A stretch of DNA of 64,000 nucleotides from Orychophragmus violaceus (GCA_030180135.1 CM058232.1:95964630-96028629); one strand, 5' to 3'. Positions 43,037-53,985 are shown, counted from the first letter of the stretch. Numbers and translations: made by a program. Notes: generated from the sequence alone by a model not told the origin.

Positions 43037-43677
43037 TGTTGGGATAGTGTCCTGAAATCACAACTTGTACTCACTCCTGATGATAGTTGTGTGTCGAGAT
43101 CAGACATTCATATAATACTGGGCGGTTGCAATGTTTTGCTAGAAGCCTCTTACAATCTGTAAGTTGTAGACTTACTGCCAGTATTATATGATCCTATAGG
43201 GTCACACACCTAAGCAAACTGGAAGCTAAAATATGGGAATGATCATTATGGTAATGATCATGTTAATGTGTATTGGATACACATTAATATCGAGCAAATG
43301 GTGTTGTGTCGATCGACACAGTATGTGTGTCGGTCGACACAGTTCGGGCTTTCGAACAGACGTTTCGAGTTATGACTCAAACGAGTCTGGCCCGTTAAGA
43401 GTGATTCTTGGTCTGAATAAAACCTGAGGTTTTTGACCTGAATCTGTAGCCGTCGTCTCTTTCTTGACAGAAGAGGCAGAAACACCAAAACTCAGAGATC
43501 CCATAGATCCGGCACTAGCATCCCGGTTTCCAGGTTTGTGTGCGTGTGTATCTGGTAGAGGCGAAGCATCTGAGTCGCTTACTGATCTCGTTCACCAATC
43601 ATTCCGCTGCCAGTTCTAGATAAGAACGAGGTTGGTAATTTCAATATAACGAACCTTAGATCCTAGGAGATCCAACA
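43037..43677 (+). repeat. 3' LTR of Copia A
   Basis: 641 bp, about six mismatches from the 5' LTR. The hairpin is at 43263-43287 and the palindrome module at 43306-43340, unchanged. Followed by TTCTC and the inner part of the Gypsy 3' LTR. Confidence 0.93.
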
Positions 43678-43814
43678 TTCTCACGAAGAGATAACCCTAA
43701 AACCAACACTTAAAGATAACACCAAAATAAAAGAGAACACCAAATAAAAGATAAAGCCAAAGATATTATGAAGTGATTTGATATGATAATATCATAATCA
43801 CAACATACACTGCA

Positions 43815-45204
43815 TTAGGTCTCTCCGGGTAAGAAAAGATTTGTCCCTGAATCTGGAATGGAGTTTTCACCTTTGTAAGGACTGAGGCACTTGATGTTGA
43901 ATACATTAGCATTCTTGAGCTCAGGAGGAAGATCCAGGCGGTAAGCTTTTGCATTTTTCGCTTCCAACACTTTAATTGGGCCGATCTTGCGCGCCTTTAA
44001 CTTATTGTATTCATGAGCACGCATACGATCCTTAGTTAGATAGACCCATACTAAGTCACCTGGAGCAAACAATACCTCACGTCGATGCCGATCATATGTG
44101 TTCTTATACGAAACTGAAGCCGACTGAAGGTTGTTAGAAGCAGAGGAGTGAATGGCCTGCAGTGCATACACAAATTCATGAGCAGAGCCATGCATTCGGG
44201 ACAAGTCAGGCGCCGAGGTAAAATCAAAAGGTCCGCGAGGCATCAACCCGTATACGACCTGAAATGGAGAGAAGCCTAAGATGCGGTTCTTTGCTTGGTT
44301 ATGCGCAAATTCCACATGTGGAAGCTTGGAATCCCACGACTTTATATGATCCCTCACCAAACTACGCAACATATTACCCAAAGCCATGTTTGTGACTTCT
44401 GTTTAACCATCCATTTGGGGGTGGTATGTAATGCTCATGTCCAGACTGGTGTTAAGCAATTTCCAAACCGATCGCAAAAAATGGCTTAGAAACCGTGTGT
44501 CCCGATCAGAGACAATAGAAGTAGGTAACCCATGAAGACGATAAACTTCCCTGAAGAATAATTGAGCCACCAAAACCACATATGTCGTTCTCTTACAGGG
44601 AATGGAGTGCGCCATTTTTGAAAAACGGTCCATCACCACAAAAATCGAATCAAAACCCTTGTGTGTCTTGGGTATACCCAACACAAATCCATACTCACCT
44701 CTGACTAAGGCTATGTCGGGACCGGTAATGGTAAATACAACCCTGCGTTAGTCGCTTGTCCCTTCGCCATCTGACAAGAGCGACACCGTTCCACAAATCT
44801 TTCCACATCCTTGCGCAGAGATGGCCAGAAGTAAGATAGACTTAAGAGATGCATGGTCCTTTCACGCCTATTATGGCCCTCGGAATGCAGTTCTTGGATG
44901 ATACGCAAACGCAAACTGCAACTAGGATCACAAAGACGGACACCCTTGAATAGGAAACCATCGTGAAGTGTATATTCCGTTGGGTGACCTTCCTGGACAT
45001 CAAGCAATACTGAAGCGAAGTAAGGATCAGTAGCATAAAGTTCAGAGAATGTTGCAAAACCTGGTCAGAAACATGCATCGATGCGACCAGACAATGCCGA
45101 CGGCTTAAGGCATCAACAACTTTTTTCAACTTTCTCGAAGTATGCTTTATCGCAAATGTGAATTGCAGGAGGAACGCTATCCACGACGCATGACGTGCGG
45201 ACAC
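43815..45204 (-). pseudogene. Gypsy integrase (and end of RNase H)
   Basis: From about 45204 the minus strand reads the end of RNase H (RHASWIAFLLQFTFAIKH), then the zinc-binding part of integrase (ELHSEGHNRRERTMHLL, CRSCQMAKG), the catalytic core (VVMDRFSKMAHSIPC, SDRDTRFLSHFL) and, after a stop replacing a Gln in HPQMDG, the core end and C-terminal domain (HVEFAHNQAKNR, YDRHRREVLFAPGDLVW, KIGPIKVLEAKNAKAYRL). Frames shift near 45000 and 44700. No chromodomain is seen after LSPYKGE. The stop codon is at about 43815. Confidence 0.85.
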
Positions 45205-45282
45205 CTTTGCTTGGCTGTTAAGATGCTTTAAGGCATCATGACCAGTGTAAAGTATGAACTCTTTGTGGAATAGGTAGTGCTT

Positions 45283-46157
45283 CTAATGCTTAATAGTATG
45301 TAAAATCGTGTGAAATTCGACGTCATAAGTACTGTATCTTCCGCGAGCCCCAATTAGTTTCTCACTGTAATACGCGACATGTCTGGATTGGTGGCTTAAA
45401 ACTGCACCAATGCCCAATTTGGACGCATCACAGTGAAGCTCAAAAGGCAGCGAGAAATCCGGAAGGACGAGAATAGGAGCCGATGTGAGCTTTTGTTTGA
45501 TCAATTCGAAAGCTGCGGCTGCCTCCTTTGTCCATAGAAATTTCCCTTCCTTCATACAATCGGTAAGTGGTGCCATAATAGCACTAAAGTGAGGTACAAA
45601 ACGTCTACAGAAAGATGTTAACCATGAAAATTGTGTACATCTGAAACCGTACGGGGTAAAGGCCAAGAACGCACGGCCTCGACCTTTGTCTCGTCCATAG
45701 CTAAACACTTGGCCGAAACCACATAGCCCAAAAACAACACGTGATCGGTGGCAAACTCACACTTTTGACGTGCCACGAATAGTGTTTCCTGTCGCAATAC
45801 CAAAAGAATGAGTCAGAGGTGTTCAATGTGGTCATGCAGAGAAGAACTGAACACCAATATATCATCAAAGTAGACCACGAGGAACTTACCAATGTACGGA
45901 CGCAATGCTTGGTTTATAACTCGCATGAACGTACTTGGTGCATTCGATAACCCAAACGGCATAACCATCCATTCAAACAAGCCCTCTCGTGTTTTAAAAG
46001 CCGTTTTCCACTCGTCACCAGACCGAATCCGAATCTGATGATACCCACTCTTCAGATCAAGCTTGGAAAATATCGTGGATGTGCTGATCTGATCCAATAA
46101 GTCATCGAGTCTCGGTATAGGAAACTTGTACCTTACGGTAATTTTGTTGATTGCTCG
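45283..46157 (-). pseudogene. Gypsy reverse transcriptase (C-terminal part) and RNase H
   Basis: From 46157 the translation reads RAINKITVRYKFPIPRLDDL, then FSKLDLKSGYHQIRI, TAFKTREGLFEWMVMPFGL and the catalytic FDDILVFS box (its first residue, in VVYFDDI, at about 45867). A frameshift near 45810 separates it from the thumb. RNase H follows from 45708 (PILVLPDFSLPFELHCDASKL, HQSRHVAYYSEKL). The first residues continue in frame from the part at 61780-62116 across the Athila-like insertion. Confidence 0.87.
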
Positions 46158-46162
46158 GCTAT

Positions 46163-47348
46163 TGATTCAAAGTTTTAACCCTATACTAACTGCAAGTGCA
46201 CAGTAATATCAATGTAGTACTTAGGGATCGAATCCACGAGGACTCTACGAAACGATAGAATTAGAACAGAAAAGATTAAACTAGGAGAAAGCAAATGTGA
46301 TTAGAAACTAAAAAGCAAGCAAGAAAGTAAATCAGTAGCAGGATTTGTTTGAAAGCAGTTACTAAAGGTGTTAAGTCTAGGGCATTTTCAGGAAATCAGA
46401 CAAGCAGATAAATCATTCAGTCAGGATCTAATTAAGCATCAGGTCTAGAACTCAAACACATATATGGAATTAACCAACTGTCGTTGCGAGAATTCTCTAA
46501 GTCTAAGTGCAGTAATCCAAATTCCTTTGCAATTACTAACAGATTAAACCAGCTTTAATTCCAAGTTCGATATGTTCACAATTCAATTAAACCAAATTCC
46601 TTTGCGAGTAATTCAATTGCTCAACTTAAATAGTTCAGATTCTAAACCACACTGTCGTGTCGTATTTAGCAACCTAAGATCTAGATTCTAAGTGATCAGG
46701 TTAGAACTAGCATTAAACACAATATAGATCAAAGAACAAATAAAGTTATGAATCCTTAACTGAATTAATTAAATCTAACAAGTCATGAAATCCTATATGA
46801 GAAACCCTAAACCTAACTATGAATCTACTCTGACATAGATGATGTAAACATAATCAATGAAATAATAGATATCATAAAAGAGATTAAACAAGTAAAGGGG
46901 TTCGAAATCTTCTCCAGAAACAAGATGTAGTACAGGATCAAATCAGCCCCAAAAGCTCTAAAAAATCTCAGCTCTAAAGTATGCGAATGTATCTAAAAAC
47001 TGAAGTTAAAACCTAATTAAATAGCTAAATCACGTCTTGGGGCTTCTGTGTAAATATCTGGAACTTCTGGGCAACTTTGCAATATCATCATTCTTCATTA
47101 ACTCTCGCGAGTCTGGCCCAACGCGCTGTGCATCAATCGATGCTGATGTGCAACGATCGACACAGATCTCAAATCTGGACAGTGAGCTCTTCTCCCGGGT
47201 CAAAACTCCAAAATGCTCCAAATAGCTCCAATATCTCCAAATCCACTCCAAATGTGCATGTACCTAATAAACACCTATAATGACTCTAAAAAGACTCTAA
47301 AACATACTAATATCATGGCCTAAAACCAGTAAAAACCATGATATATCA
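46163..47348 (-). repeat. 3' LTR of the Athila-like element
   Basis: 1186 bp. On the coding strand it begins TGATATATCATGG. At the outer end it lacks AGGTC compared with the 5' LTR (TGATTCAAAG against TGATAGGTCTCAAAG). A palindrome module is at 47133-47161. By eye about 2-3% different from the 5' LTR. Confidence 0.88.
47133..47161. repeat. Palindrome module in the Athila-like 3' LTR
   Basis: TCAATCGATG then CAACGATCGAC, centres 20 bp apart. The counterpart in the 5' LTR (61558-61586) keeps the full CATCGATCGATG, so this copy has lost one CpG (CG to CA). Confidence 0.75.
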
Positions 47349-48640
47349 ACTCCCCCACACTTAGCCTTTGCTTGTCCTCAAGCAAAACAAAGAACTAGAA
47401 TATGGTGAAGAGGTTTGAAAACTTTCAGAAACTCTTTTCATCTTAGAAGCAACAACACTCAGATTCCCCTTAGTAATCCACATGAAAGATCACTTGCAGA
47501 CATCAAAACCAACATATACTTCCCCCACACTTAGCAACTGTCCTAAGTAAACTCCACAATCACATTCACACATTCAAATTCACCCTACTGACTTCTATAA
47601 GCAATTTAAGTACGGTCTCGCCTAAGGATTATCGATCAAAGGGCACATGGACTCTTACTCTGTCAGCTCTAGACTACCATACTATCTTTCTTTGGTCCCT
47701 TTCTTCTCTTTTCCCTTCATTAACAACTGATTTTACCCCACTGGGTATCATTTTATTTGTTTTATCAGTGTTCTTCCCATTATGGGGTGTACTTTGGACA
47801 CATTCCATGGATCGCACAGGGGGTAATAGTGGTAGATACCACTCCCGTGACCACTTCGGAGCTACTAGCTCATCCTCAGTTTATTATTCTCTTTTTTTTT
47901 TTACTTTAGAGAAGGGGAAAGGGGAACCAAATAGGACAGGTTTTCAAGCTGTGTCAGAACCAACAGAGGAATCCGACTCAAGGTATTCCAAGCCCTTAGG
48001 TGAAAAAATTAAGTCAGTATTAGATGTGAAGTCAGTAAAAGGATCCTCTGATACCTGAAGCGACGTGGGTGTTCTCAGTAGGCTGATCCGTGTCTGGGTT
48101 TTCTAATAGTCATAGATTGTTCTGCAACTTCATCCCAATGGTTACTTATGTTCCTGCAAGTGCTGTTAATCTTCTCAAAAATTCATCGTTTCTTACTTAA
48201 ACCGTTTTGACTCAATAAAACAAAATTTTGAAAACAGACTGACCCAAAGAAAACAGAAAGATAGAGTCAGTAGTTACCTCCCCCACACTTAAAACACACT
48301 GTCCCCAGTAGTGTCAAGCTAAGGTTTGGTAAAAAGAAAGAAAAATGTTATGGATGTGTTGAGTTCTGTCTGATTTTTACCTCTGTCGCACCTGCATCGA
48401 CCGTTGCACTAAGTGCATCGATCGTTGATGGGCGATATTTCGTCGTGTGTCGATCGTTGCTCAGGACCGCAACGATAGCTGCAATGCGATTTCTCGTGTT
48501 GTGACGATCGACACAGTGGTATGTCGATCGACGCACGATGTCCAGAGAAGCCACTACTCTCACTCGTCATCTATGTCGGCATTGCGCTCAGTACCACTCG
48601 AAGAACCAAGAGTCGGAGATCGCTATCTACATCGTGAAGG
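47349..48640 (-). other. 3' non-coding region of the Athila-like element
   Basis: Starts with a strong polypurine tract (coding strand AAGTGTGGGGGAGT, 47349-47362). A second AAGTGTGGGGGAAG is at about 47521-47534 and a third purine run, AAGTGTGGGGGAGG, at about 48277-48290. Three palindrome modules lie at 48391-48534. The plus-strand ORF at 47768-48058 is not supported. Confidence 0.65.
48391..48534. repeat. Three palindrome modules near the 3' end of the Athila-like element
   Basis: Centres 48400.5/48421.5, 48453.5/48475.5 and 48507.5/48527.5, spacings 21, 22 and 20 bp. The first two pairs are followed by GGGCGATATTT and ATGCGATTTC. Confidence 0.75.
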
Positions 48641-49631
48641 TCATGGATGGTGTATCTGCGGCTGTCTCCTGCAAGTGCAGGTACGCATGAAGTTCCAGAT
48701 GCTCCGTAGAATACCATCCTCACGCTCTCTCCACTCTGCCTCAGACATATCACCAAAAGGCATCGAAGGCTCGGGATAAGGGCCAATATCATCAACAGGG
48801 GCAGCAGGTGCAGGCGCAGATGAAGTAAAAGCCTGTGTAGAAGGCTCTCCCAGCGGATGAGCCATAGAAGGAACTCTGCGCTGATCTCTCGTAGGGGTCT
48901 GGAATCTCAAGGCATCCAGCGTATCAATCTGTGTAAGACCAGCAGCAGGAGGATCCACACCACGCTTCTCGGTGGCAGGGTCATAATAGACCCAAATACG
49001 TCCCTCCTTGAGCCATGTAGCGCTCTGTAGGTGGCTGAAATCAAGGAACTCCTTGCTATCATTACACTCTGTACCCTCCAAGGGAATCCTGCAATGCCTG
49101 AACATGGGAGTAAGCAGACTCCCTACTGTCTCAGTGCCCTTACCATCAAATGGCTTCTTCTGCAGTTCACATAAATGATGAGCAAAGACAGCTCCCAAGT
49201 TGAGTCCTCTAGTGGGATCTCACAGAACAGTATCCTCAAACCGGTCCCTCAGTCCTATGAATAGCATCTCCATCTCATTCTTACGCATCTTGTTAGCTTC
49301 ATATTTTCACAACAAAGTACATCCCAAGATGCGCAAGACATATCGGAGAACATGATGCCTAACCTGAATCACCCCTGTAGTCTGTGAGTTATACCGACCA
49401 TTACCAATGCACTCCCAGAAATACTGAGCTTCCTCCACATCCCACGGAAGAGACATACCAATACGCGCAGGCTCAGTTCTGAATCCATAAATCCTACAGA
49501 TATCAAGAAGGGGAATCCGATACCTGCATCCTAAGCACATGAAGGTAAAGAAACCTCCTGAATCCTTCCTGCTCTCTGGGTCAGGGTAAATCACTCTGCA
49601 AGTGGGTAGCAGCTTTCTTACCAACTCAGGG
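48641..49631 (-). pseudogene. ATHILA ORF-1 family protein, C-terminal part
   Basis: Continues the ORF cut by Copia C. The frame from 49631 reads ELVRKLLPTCRVIYPDP, GGFFTFMCLGCRYRIPLLDI, CRIYGF, WDVEEAQYFW and VRHHVLRYVLRILGCTLL, the pattern of the ATHILA ORF-1 family. Stops occur near 49300, then the same frame reopens from 49198 (VFAHHLCELQKKPFDGKG) to 48641. In Athila the protein lies downstream of pol; its function is unknown and an envelope-like role has only been proposed. This copy is not functional. Confidence 0.75.
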
Positions 49632-50363
49632 TGTTGGGAATGTCCTGAAATCTATTTGTACTTACTCTGAGAGAAAGTCGTGTTGTCGAGATGAGACAAT
49701 CATATGACACTAGGTACTCGTAATGCTTTGCTAGAAGCCACTTATGATCAATGAGTTTAGAACTCATTGCTAGTGTTATATGATCCTACAGGGTCACACA
49801 CCTAAGCAAACTGGACATTGAATGTGAGGTTGATCATTAATGTAATGATCGGATGAATGCATATTTGATATGCATTCGATGACATCTTTTCTGGGCAGTG
49901 TCGATCGACGCACTATGTGTATCGGTCGACACGGATCGACTGTGTCGATCGACACAAAGAGTGTGTCGGTCGACACAACTCGCGGGTTAGCAGATTAAAT
50001 CGGTTTAATCATTAGTTAATCCCGTTGCGGTTTAAGTCGACATATATAAGATATATGGTCGACCTAAACTCGATTCTAACCTAATCGACAGCCACCAGAA
50101 ATTGAAAAGAAACCTCTTTGGAGATCAGATCTCTGATAGGCACTAGCATCCCTGCTGTCCAGTTCTGTGTGCGTGTGGATACCAGTAGAGGCGCAGCACT
50201 TGAGGCGCTCTAGATCTTGATTACTTGCTAAGACTTCCGCTGCATTAATCACCAGGTAATCTACAGATCTGATAGATTCAATTACATGAACCTGTAGATT
50301 CTAGGCTCGGAATTCAGACTAGGATTGCCTAATTCGATTAGGAATCTGCTAGAAATTCCTTCA
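49632..50363 (+). repeat. 5' LTR of Copia C
   Basis: 732 bp from TGTTGGGAATG to AATTCCTTCA. Perfect hairpin GAATGCATAT-TTG-ATATGCATTC at 49855-49877, two palindrome modules at 49898-49976, and a TATA box CATATATAAG at 50041-50050 downstream of them. The order hairpin, module, TATA suggests they all belong to U3. Confidence 0.93.
49898..49976. repeat. Two palindrome modules in the Copia C 5' LTR
   Basis: Centres 49904.5/49925.5 and 49948.5/49969.5, both spacings 21 bp; 23 bp between the modules. CGCG follows 13 bp after the last centre. The 3' LTR copies are at 55978-56056. Confidence 0.85.
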
Positions 50364-51443
50364 GTGGTACAAGAGCTTTAGGGTTCCATTGAATATGTAG
50401 CATGTTGATTAGATTAGTTGAATCTGAATCTCTGTATAGTTGATACAAGCATGCTAAAATTCGTTTTCATGAAAATCTAGTTTTTTAGGTTTTTTGATTG
50501 AAAAACGATTAGGGTTTATCGCCCTGTGTCGATCGACACCAAACGGGTATCGGTCGACACAGAAGGATAACCCGAATTAAACTTTTCGCCTAGTGTCGAT
50601 CGACACAAGAGTTGTGTCGGTCGACACAAACCTCGCGAGATTGATGAATCGGTTCAATTGGATTGGACCGGTTATTGCGCTTGGTTAAATGGTTTAATTG
50701 CGATTGGTTTGATCAGGTTGGTATCGACCGATGCTAATGTAGCATCGATCGACACTGACCGGTATTCAAAACCGGATCAATTAGATTGATCGGTTATCGC
50801 GGATTGCTTTTGGTTATTCTACATCGATCGATACTATAGTAGTGTCGGTCGACATCAGATTCGATGATTGGGTTTTTGGAGCCTGCAATCACAGAACCAA
50901 AGCATGATAAATCAATTAATTATAAGAATTAAAACATAATAAAACTGAACGTTTTAATGATTTCGTTCCTCAATCAAATATCAAGTGACACTTGATGTCT
51001 TTCCAATCTTGTCGACTGTCAAGACTCGTTTCATTGAGTGATAGGCTTGCAGTGCAAGGTATCCACAATTACATGAGTAAGGCAGAAAGTAATCGTGTTG
51101 ATGGGCTTGCAGTGCAAGGCGTCAACAATTACATGACTGAAAAGATTGGTTTACTTGACTGGGCCATCAAAATCGTTTTGGGCTCGGAGACATCAGGTGG
51201 ATTGGACATAAGATGTCGATCCACAACCAAGAGTTATATTGGATATAACTAGCAAAGTTGTTGCTTACCTAGATAGCTAAATTTGGGTGATAGCCAGTGG
51301 CTCACTCAAGTTTAGTGAAGTATGGGTCTTGGATCATTATATTCATCTGAGGAAACATTGTTTGAATATAATGCGAGTTTTCTTAATTGTTAAGACTTCT
51401 CATTTCTTGAACATCATAACTAAAACTCCCTTGTTTTTCAGCT
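50364..51443 (+). other. Leader of Copia C with palindrome modules
   Basis: Contains a degenerate PBS (50365-50376, TGGTACAAGAGC), four palindrome modules with centres 50532.5/50553.5, 50599.5/50620.5, 50727.5/50748.5 (in reversed order) and 50827.5/50848.5, all spaced 21 bp, and TTCAATTGGATTGGACCGG hairpin-repeat remnants near 50650. 50990-51170 has a duplicated GGCTTGCAGTGCAAGG block (about 51045 and 51102). No ORF is credible. Confidence 0.75.
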
Positions 51444-52322
51444 ATGTCTAGCACAAACCATCGTAACAATTTCTCCCTGCGATCCGTCCTTGAGAAGGAC
51501 AAGTTAAATGGATCAAACCTTCTTGAATGGTATCGGAACTTGAGAATTGTTCTCAAACAGGAGAAAAGGGACTATGTCCTTGAGAAAGTTCTCCCCAAAA
51601 AGTACCGAGCCAATGCCTGGCAGTCAGATAAGGATGCTTGGGATAAGCATTCTAATGATGCGGTGGATGTGAGTTGTCTCATGTTGGCTACCATGAACTC
51701 GGAATTGCAGAAGCAGTATGAGTACGTGGAGTCGCCAATAGAGATGATCACTGGCCTCAAAAGTATGTTTCAGAAGCAGGCACGAACTCAGAGATACCAG
51801 ACGGTAAGATCTCTGATTGAGTGCAAGTTACCAAAGGGCGAACCAGTTAGTCCTCATGTCATAAAGATGATGGGTTATATTGATAACCTGGAGAAACTGG
51901 ACTGTCCCATTAGCCAAGAGTTGGCTACTGACATCATTCTACAGTCACTGCCGTCAAGCTATGATCAATTTGTTATGAACTATAACATGAACAACTTGAC
52001 GAAGACGTTGACTGAATTGCATGGGATGCTTAAGACTGCTGAACCTAACATCAAGAAGGACACCCCAGATGTCCTTATGGTACAAAAGGGTAAAAAGTTT
52101 AAGAAACTTGGTAAGAACAAAGGTGATGGCAAGACGAGCTCGATTGTGAATCCAAGCGAGTCTGGCCATGTTCCTAAGGTTAAAACCAGTCCTTATGAAG
52201 ATGTTAAGTGCCGTTATTGTAATGGTTATGGGCATCTGAAAAGAAACTGCAATAAATTCTTGGAAGATTATGAGAAGCTGAAGAAGACGTACGAGACTTC
52301 TTCTTCAGGTATTATGTTATAG
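51444..52322 (+). CDS. Copia C gag, intact through the zinc knuckle
   Basis: 292 codons. Starts like the gag of Copia A and B (SLRSVLEKDKLNGSNLLEW), with SPHVIKMMGYIDNLEKLDCP in the middle and a complete CCHC knuckle, CRYCNGYGHLKRNC, at about residues 253-266. The stop comes 13 codons or so later through loss of one nucleotide (GGTATTATGTTATAG against GGTATTTTTGTTATT in Copia B), exactly where pol should follow. It could still make a Gag able to bind RNA. Plant Copia Gag normally assembles into virus-like particles with RNA; this Gag lacks its own pol. Confidence 0.75.
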   Translation: MSSTNHRNNFSLRSVLEKDKLNGSNLLEWYRNLRIVLKQEKRDYVLEKVLPKKYRANAWQSDKDAWDKHSNDAVDVSCLMLATMNSELQKQYEYVESPIEMITGLKSMFQKQARTQRYQTVRSLIECKLPKGEPVSPHVIKMMGYIDNLEKLDCPISQELATDIILQSLPSSYDQFVMNYNMNNLTKTLTELHGMLKTAEPNIKKDTPDVLMVQKGKKFKKLGKNKGDGKTSSIVNPSESGHVPKVKTSPYEDVKCRYCNGYGHLKRNCNKFLEDYEKLKKTYETSSSGIML

Positions 52323-52894
52323 AAGTAAATGTTACTTCTTATAGTCCTACTTATTGGGTATTTGATGCCAGCTGTGGTACTCATATTTTGTGAAAATGTG
52401 AAGGGCCTGAGCAAAAGTAGGACTGTGGAGAAAGGACAAGTGGATCTACGCATGGAAATGGAGCAAGAGTTGCTGCATTAGCCGTAGGAGTGTTTCATTT
52501 GTCTTCTTTTATGGCATGTTTTGAACTTAAAACTGCTACTATGTATCTGCTATGAGCAGAAAGATTATTTCTAATCCTTGTTTGGATATGAAAGGATATC
52601 AGTTTTCAAATTAAGAATAAAAGTTATTCATTTGATTACAGTGATATATTTTATAGTAGCAATCCATTAGAGAATGGACTTTATGTTCTAAACCAGAATG
52701 TGCCTAACTATAACATTAATACCAAGAGATTCAAGTCAAATGATACGAATCAAACTTCTCTCTAGCATTGTCGTTTTGGGCCACATAAATGAGAAACAGA
52801 TTCAGAAGCTCCATAGTGATGGACTTTTGGGCTCATCTGATTATGAATCATAATGGGTAAAGTGAATCTTGTTTGTTGGAAAACGACAGAGGCC

Positions 52895-52965
52895 CCTTTC
52901 GAAATGGCAGTGTCGATCGACACAAACGGTGTGTCGGTCGACACAAGTTGCGAACGGATAAAATG
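52895..52965. repeat. Palindrome module inserted in Copia C pol
   Basis: Centres 52916.5/52937.5 (21 bp). In intact Copia B the text between CCCCTT and GAAAGGGCC is 14 bp; here it is about 66 bp and the extra DNA is one complete module followed by TTGCGAACGG. Confidence 0.8.
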
Positions 52966-53776
52966 AAAGGGCCTGAGGCTTATTGGGCTTTATGCATACG
53001 GATGTATATGGGCCGATGAGCAGTAATGCTAGAGGAAATTTTCAGTACTTCATTACCTTTACTGATATTTTCAGTAGGTACGGTTATGTCTTGTTAATAA
53101 AACATAAATCAGAATCTTTTGAAAAGTTCAAAGAGTTCCAGAATGAAGTATAGAATCAATTTGGCAAAAGAGTTGAAGCTCTATGATGAGATCATGGAGG
53201 TGAATACTTAAGTCAATAATTAAGTGATCATCTAATAGATTGTGAAAGTGTTTCACAATTCAATCCTCATGTATCGAACTTTATTAGATATAGTTTGATC
53301 AATGATGAATCACTTAGATCTTCCATTATCCTTCTAAGAATAAGCTCTAGGAAAGGTCTGAGTTTACATTAAATAGTGTTCCATCAAAATCAGTTACAGA
53401 GATTTCACATGAGATGTGGAATGGAAATGTTTCTGATTTATCCATCATGAAGATTTGGAGTAGTGAGACTTATATAAAACGTTTGATCTCTGATAAGCTC
53501 ACACCCAAATCTGATAAGTACTGCTTCATTGGTTGTCCTGACGAAACCAAGGCGTGCTACTTTTACAACCAGTTTGAGAACAAATTGTTTGTTGCTCGGA
53601 ACTATGTTTTCTTGAGAAAGACTTTCTTTCCAATAAAGAACAGTGGGAGTAAAGTACAACTCGAAGAAATTCGAGAATCACAGGAGACTGTTCAACCCGA
53701 TGAGGAAGAGCAGCAGTTGGATCTACAAAGAGTTGTAGAACCTGCAACTGTGGTGCCTGAGGTTTGCAAGGATCTG

Positions 53777-53985
53777 ATGAATGAATATTAGATATACATT
53801 CAAAAGCGAGTTTTAAAGATGTGTCAATCGACGCAAAAGTTGCATCGATCGACACAGGTCACGAACCAAAATATTTTGGTTTATGATTTAATTAACTACG
53901 GTTTAAATCTTGGTTAATTAGATCGTGGTAAAAGTCTACACATGAGATATGTGCGTGACTTTTAACACAAGACTGAAGCTCGTAG
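53777..53985 (+). repeat. LTR-like insertion with palindrome module in Copia C pol
   Basis: About 200 bp absent from intact Copia B pol. It begins GATGAATGAATATTAGATAT, matching the hairpin region of the Copia C LTR, then a decayed module (centres 53827.5/53848.5, 21 bp), then text like the LTR part with the second hairpin ACACATGAGATATGTG. It looks like a U3 fragment of a related element. Confidence 0.7.

Larger units (their letters stand above)
21461..43677 (+). mobile_element. Copia A: non-autonomous Copia element with two nested Copia B copies
   Basis: Flanked by TTCTC (21456-21460 and 43678-43682). The 641-bp LTRs (21461-22101 and 43037-43677) begin TGTTGGGATAG and end GATCCAACA; I counted about six mismatches, so the insertion is recent. 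Without the two Copia B insertions the element is about 7.0 kb. The gag ORF is open to a stop just before the zinc knuckle; pol is full of stops and indels. Such young LTRs with a long-dead pol mean it was mobilised by proteins from another element, plausibly of the related Copia B family. Confidence 0.92.

Noticed and set aside
47768..48058. Plus-strand ORF of 96 codons in the Athila-like 3' region
   Set aside because: Opposite to the element, overlaps polypyrimidine text, and has no known domain.
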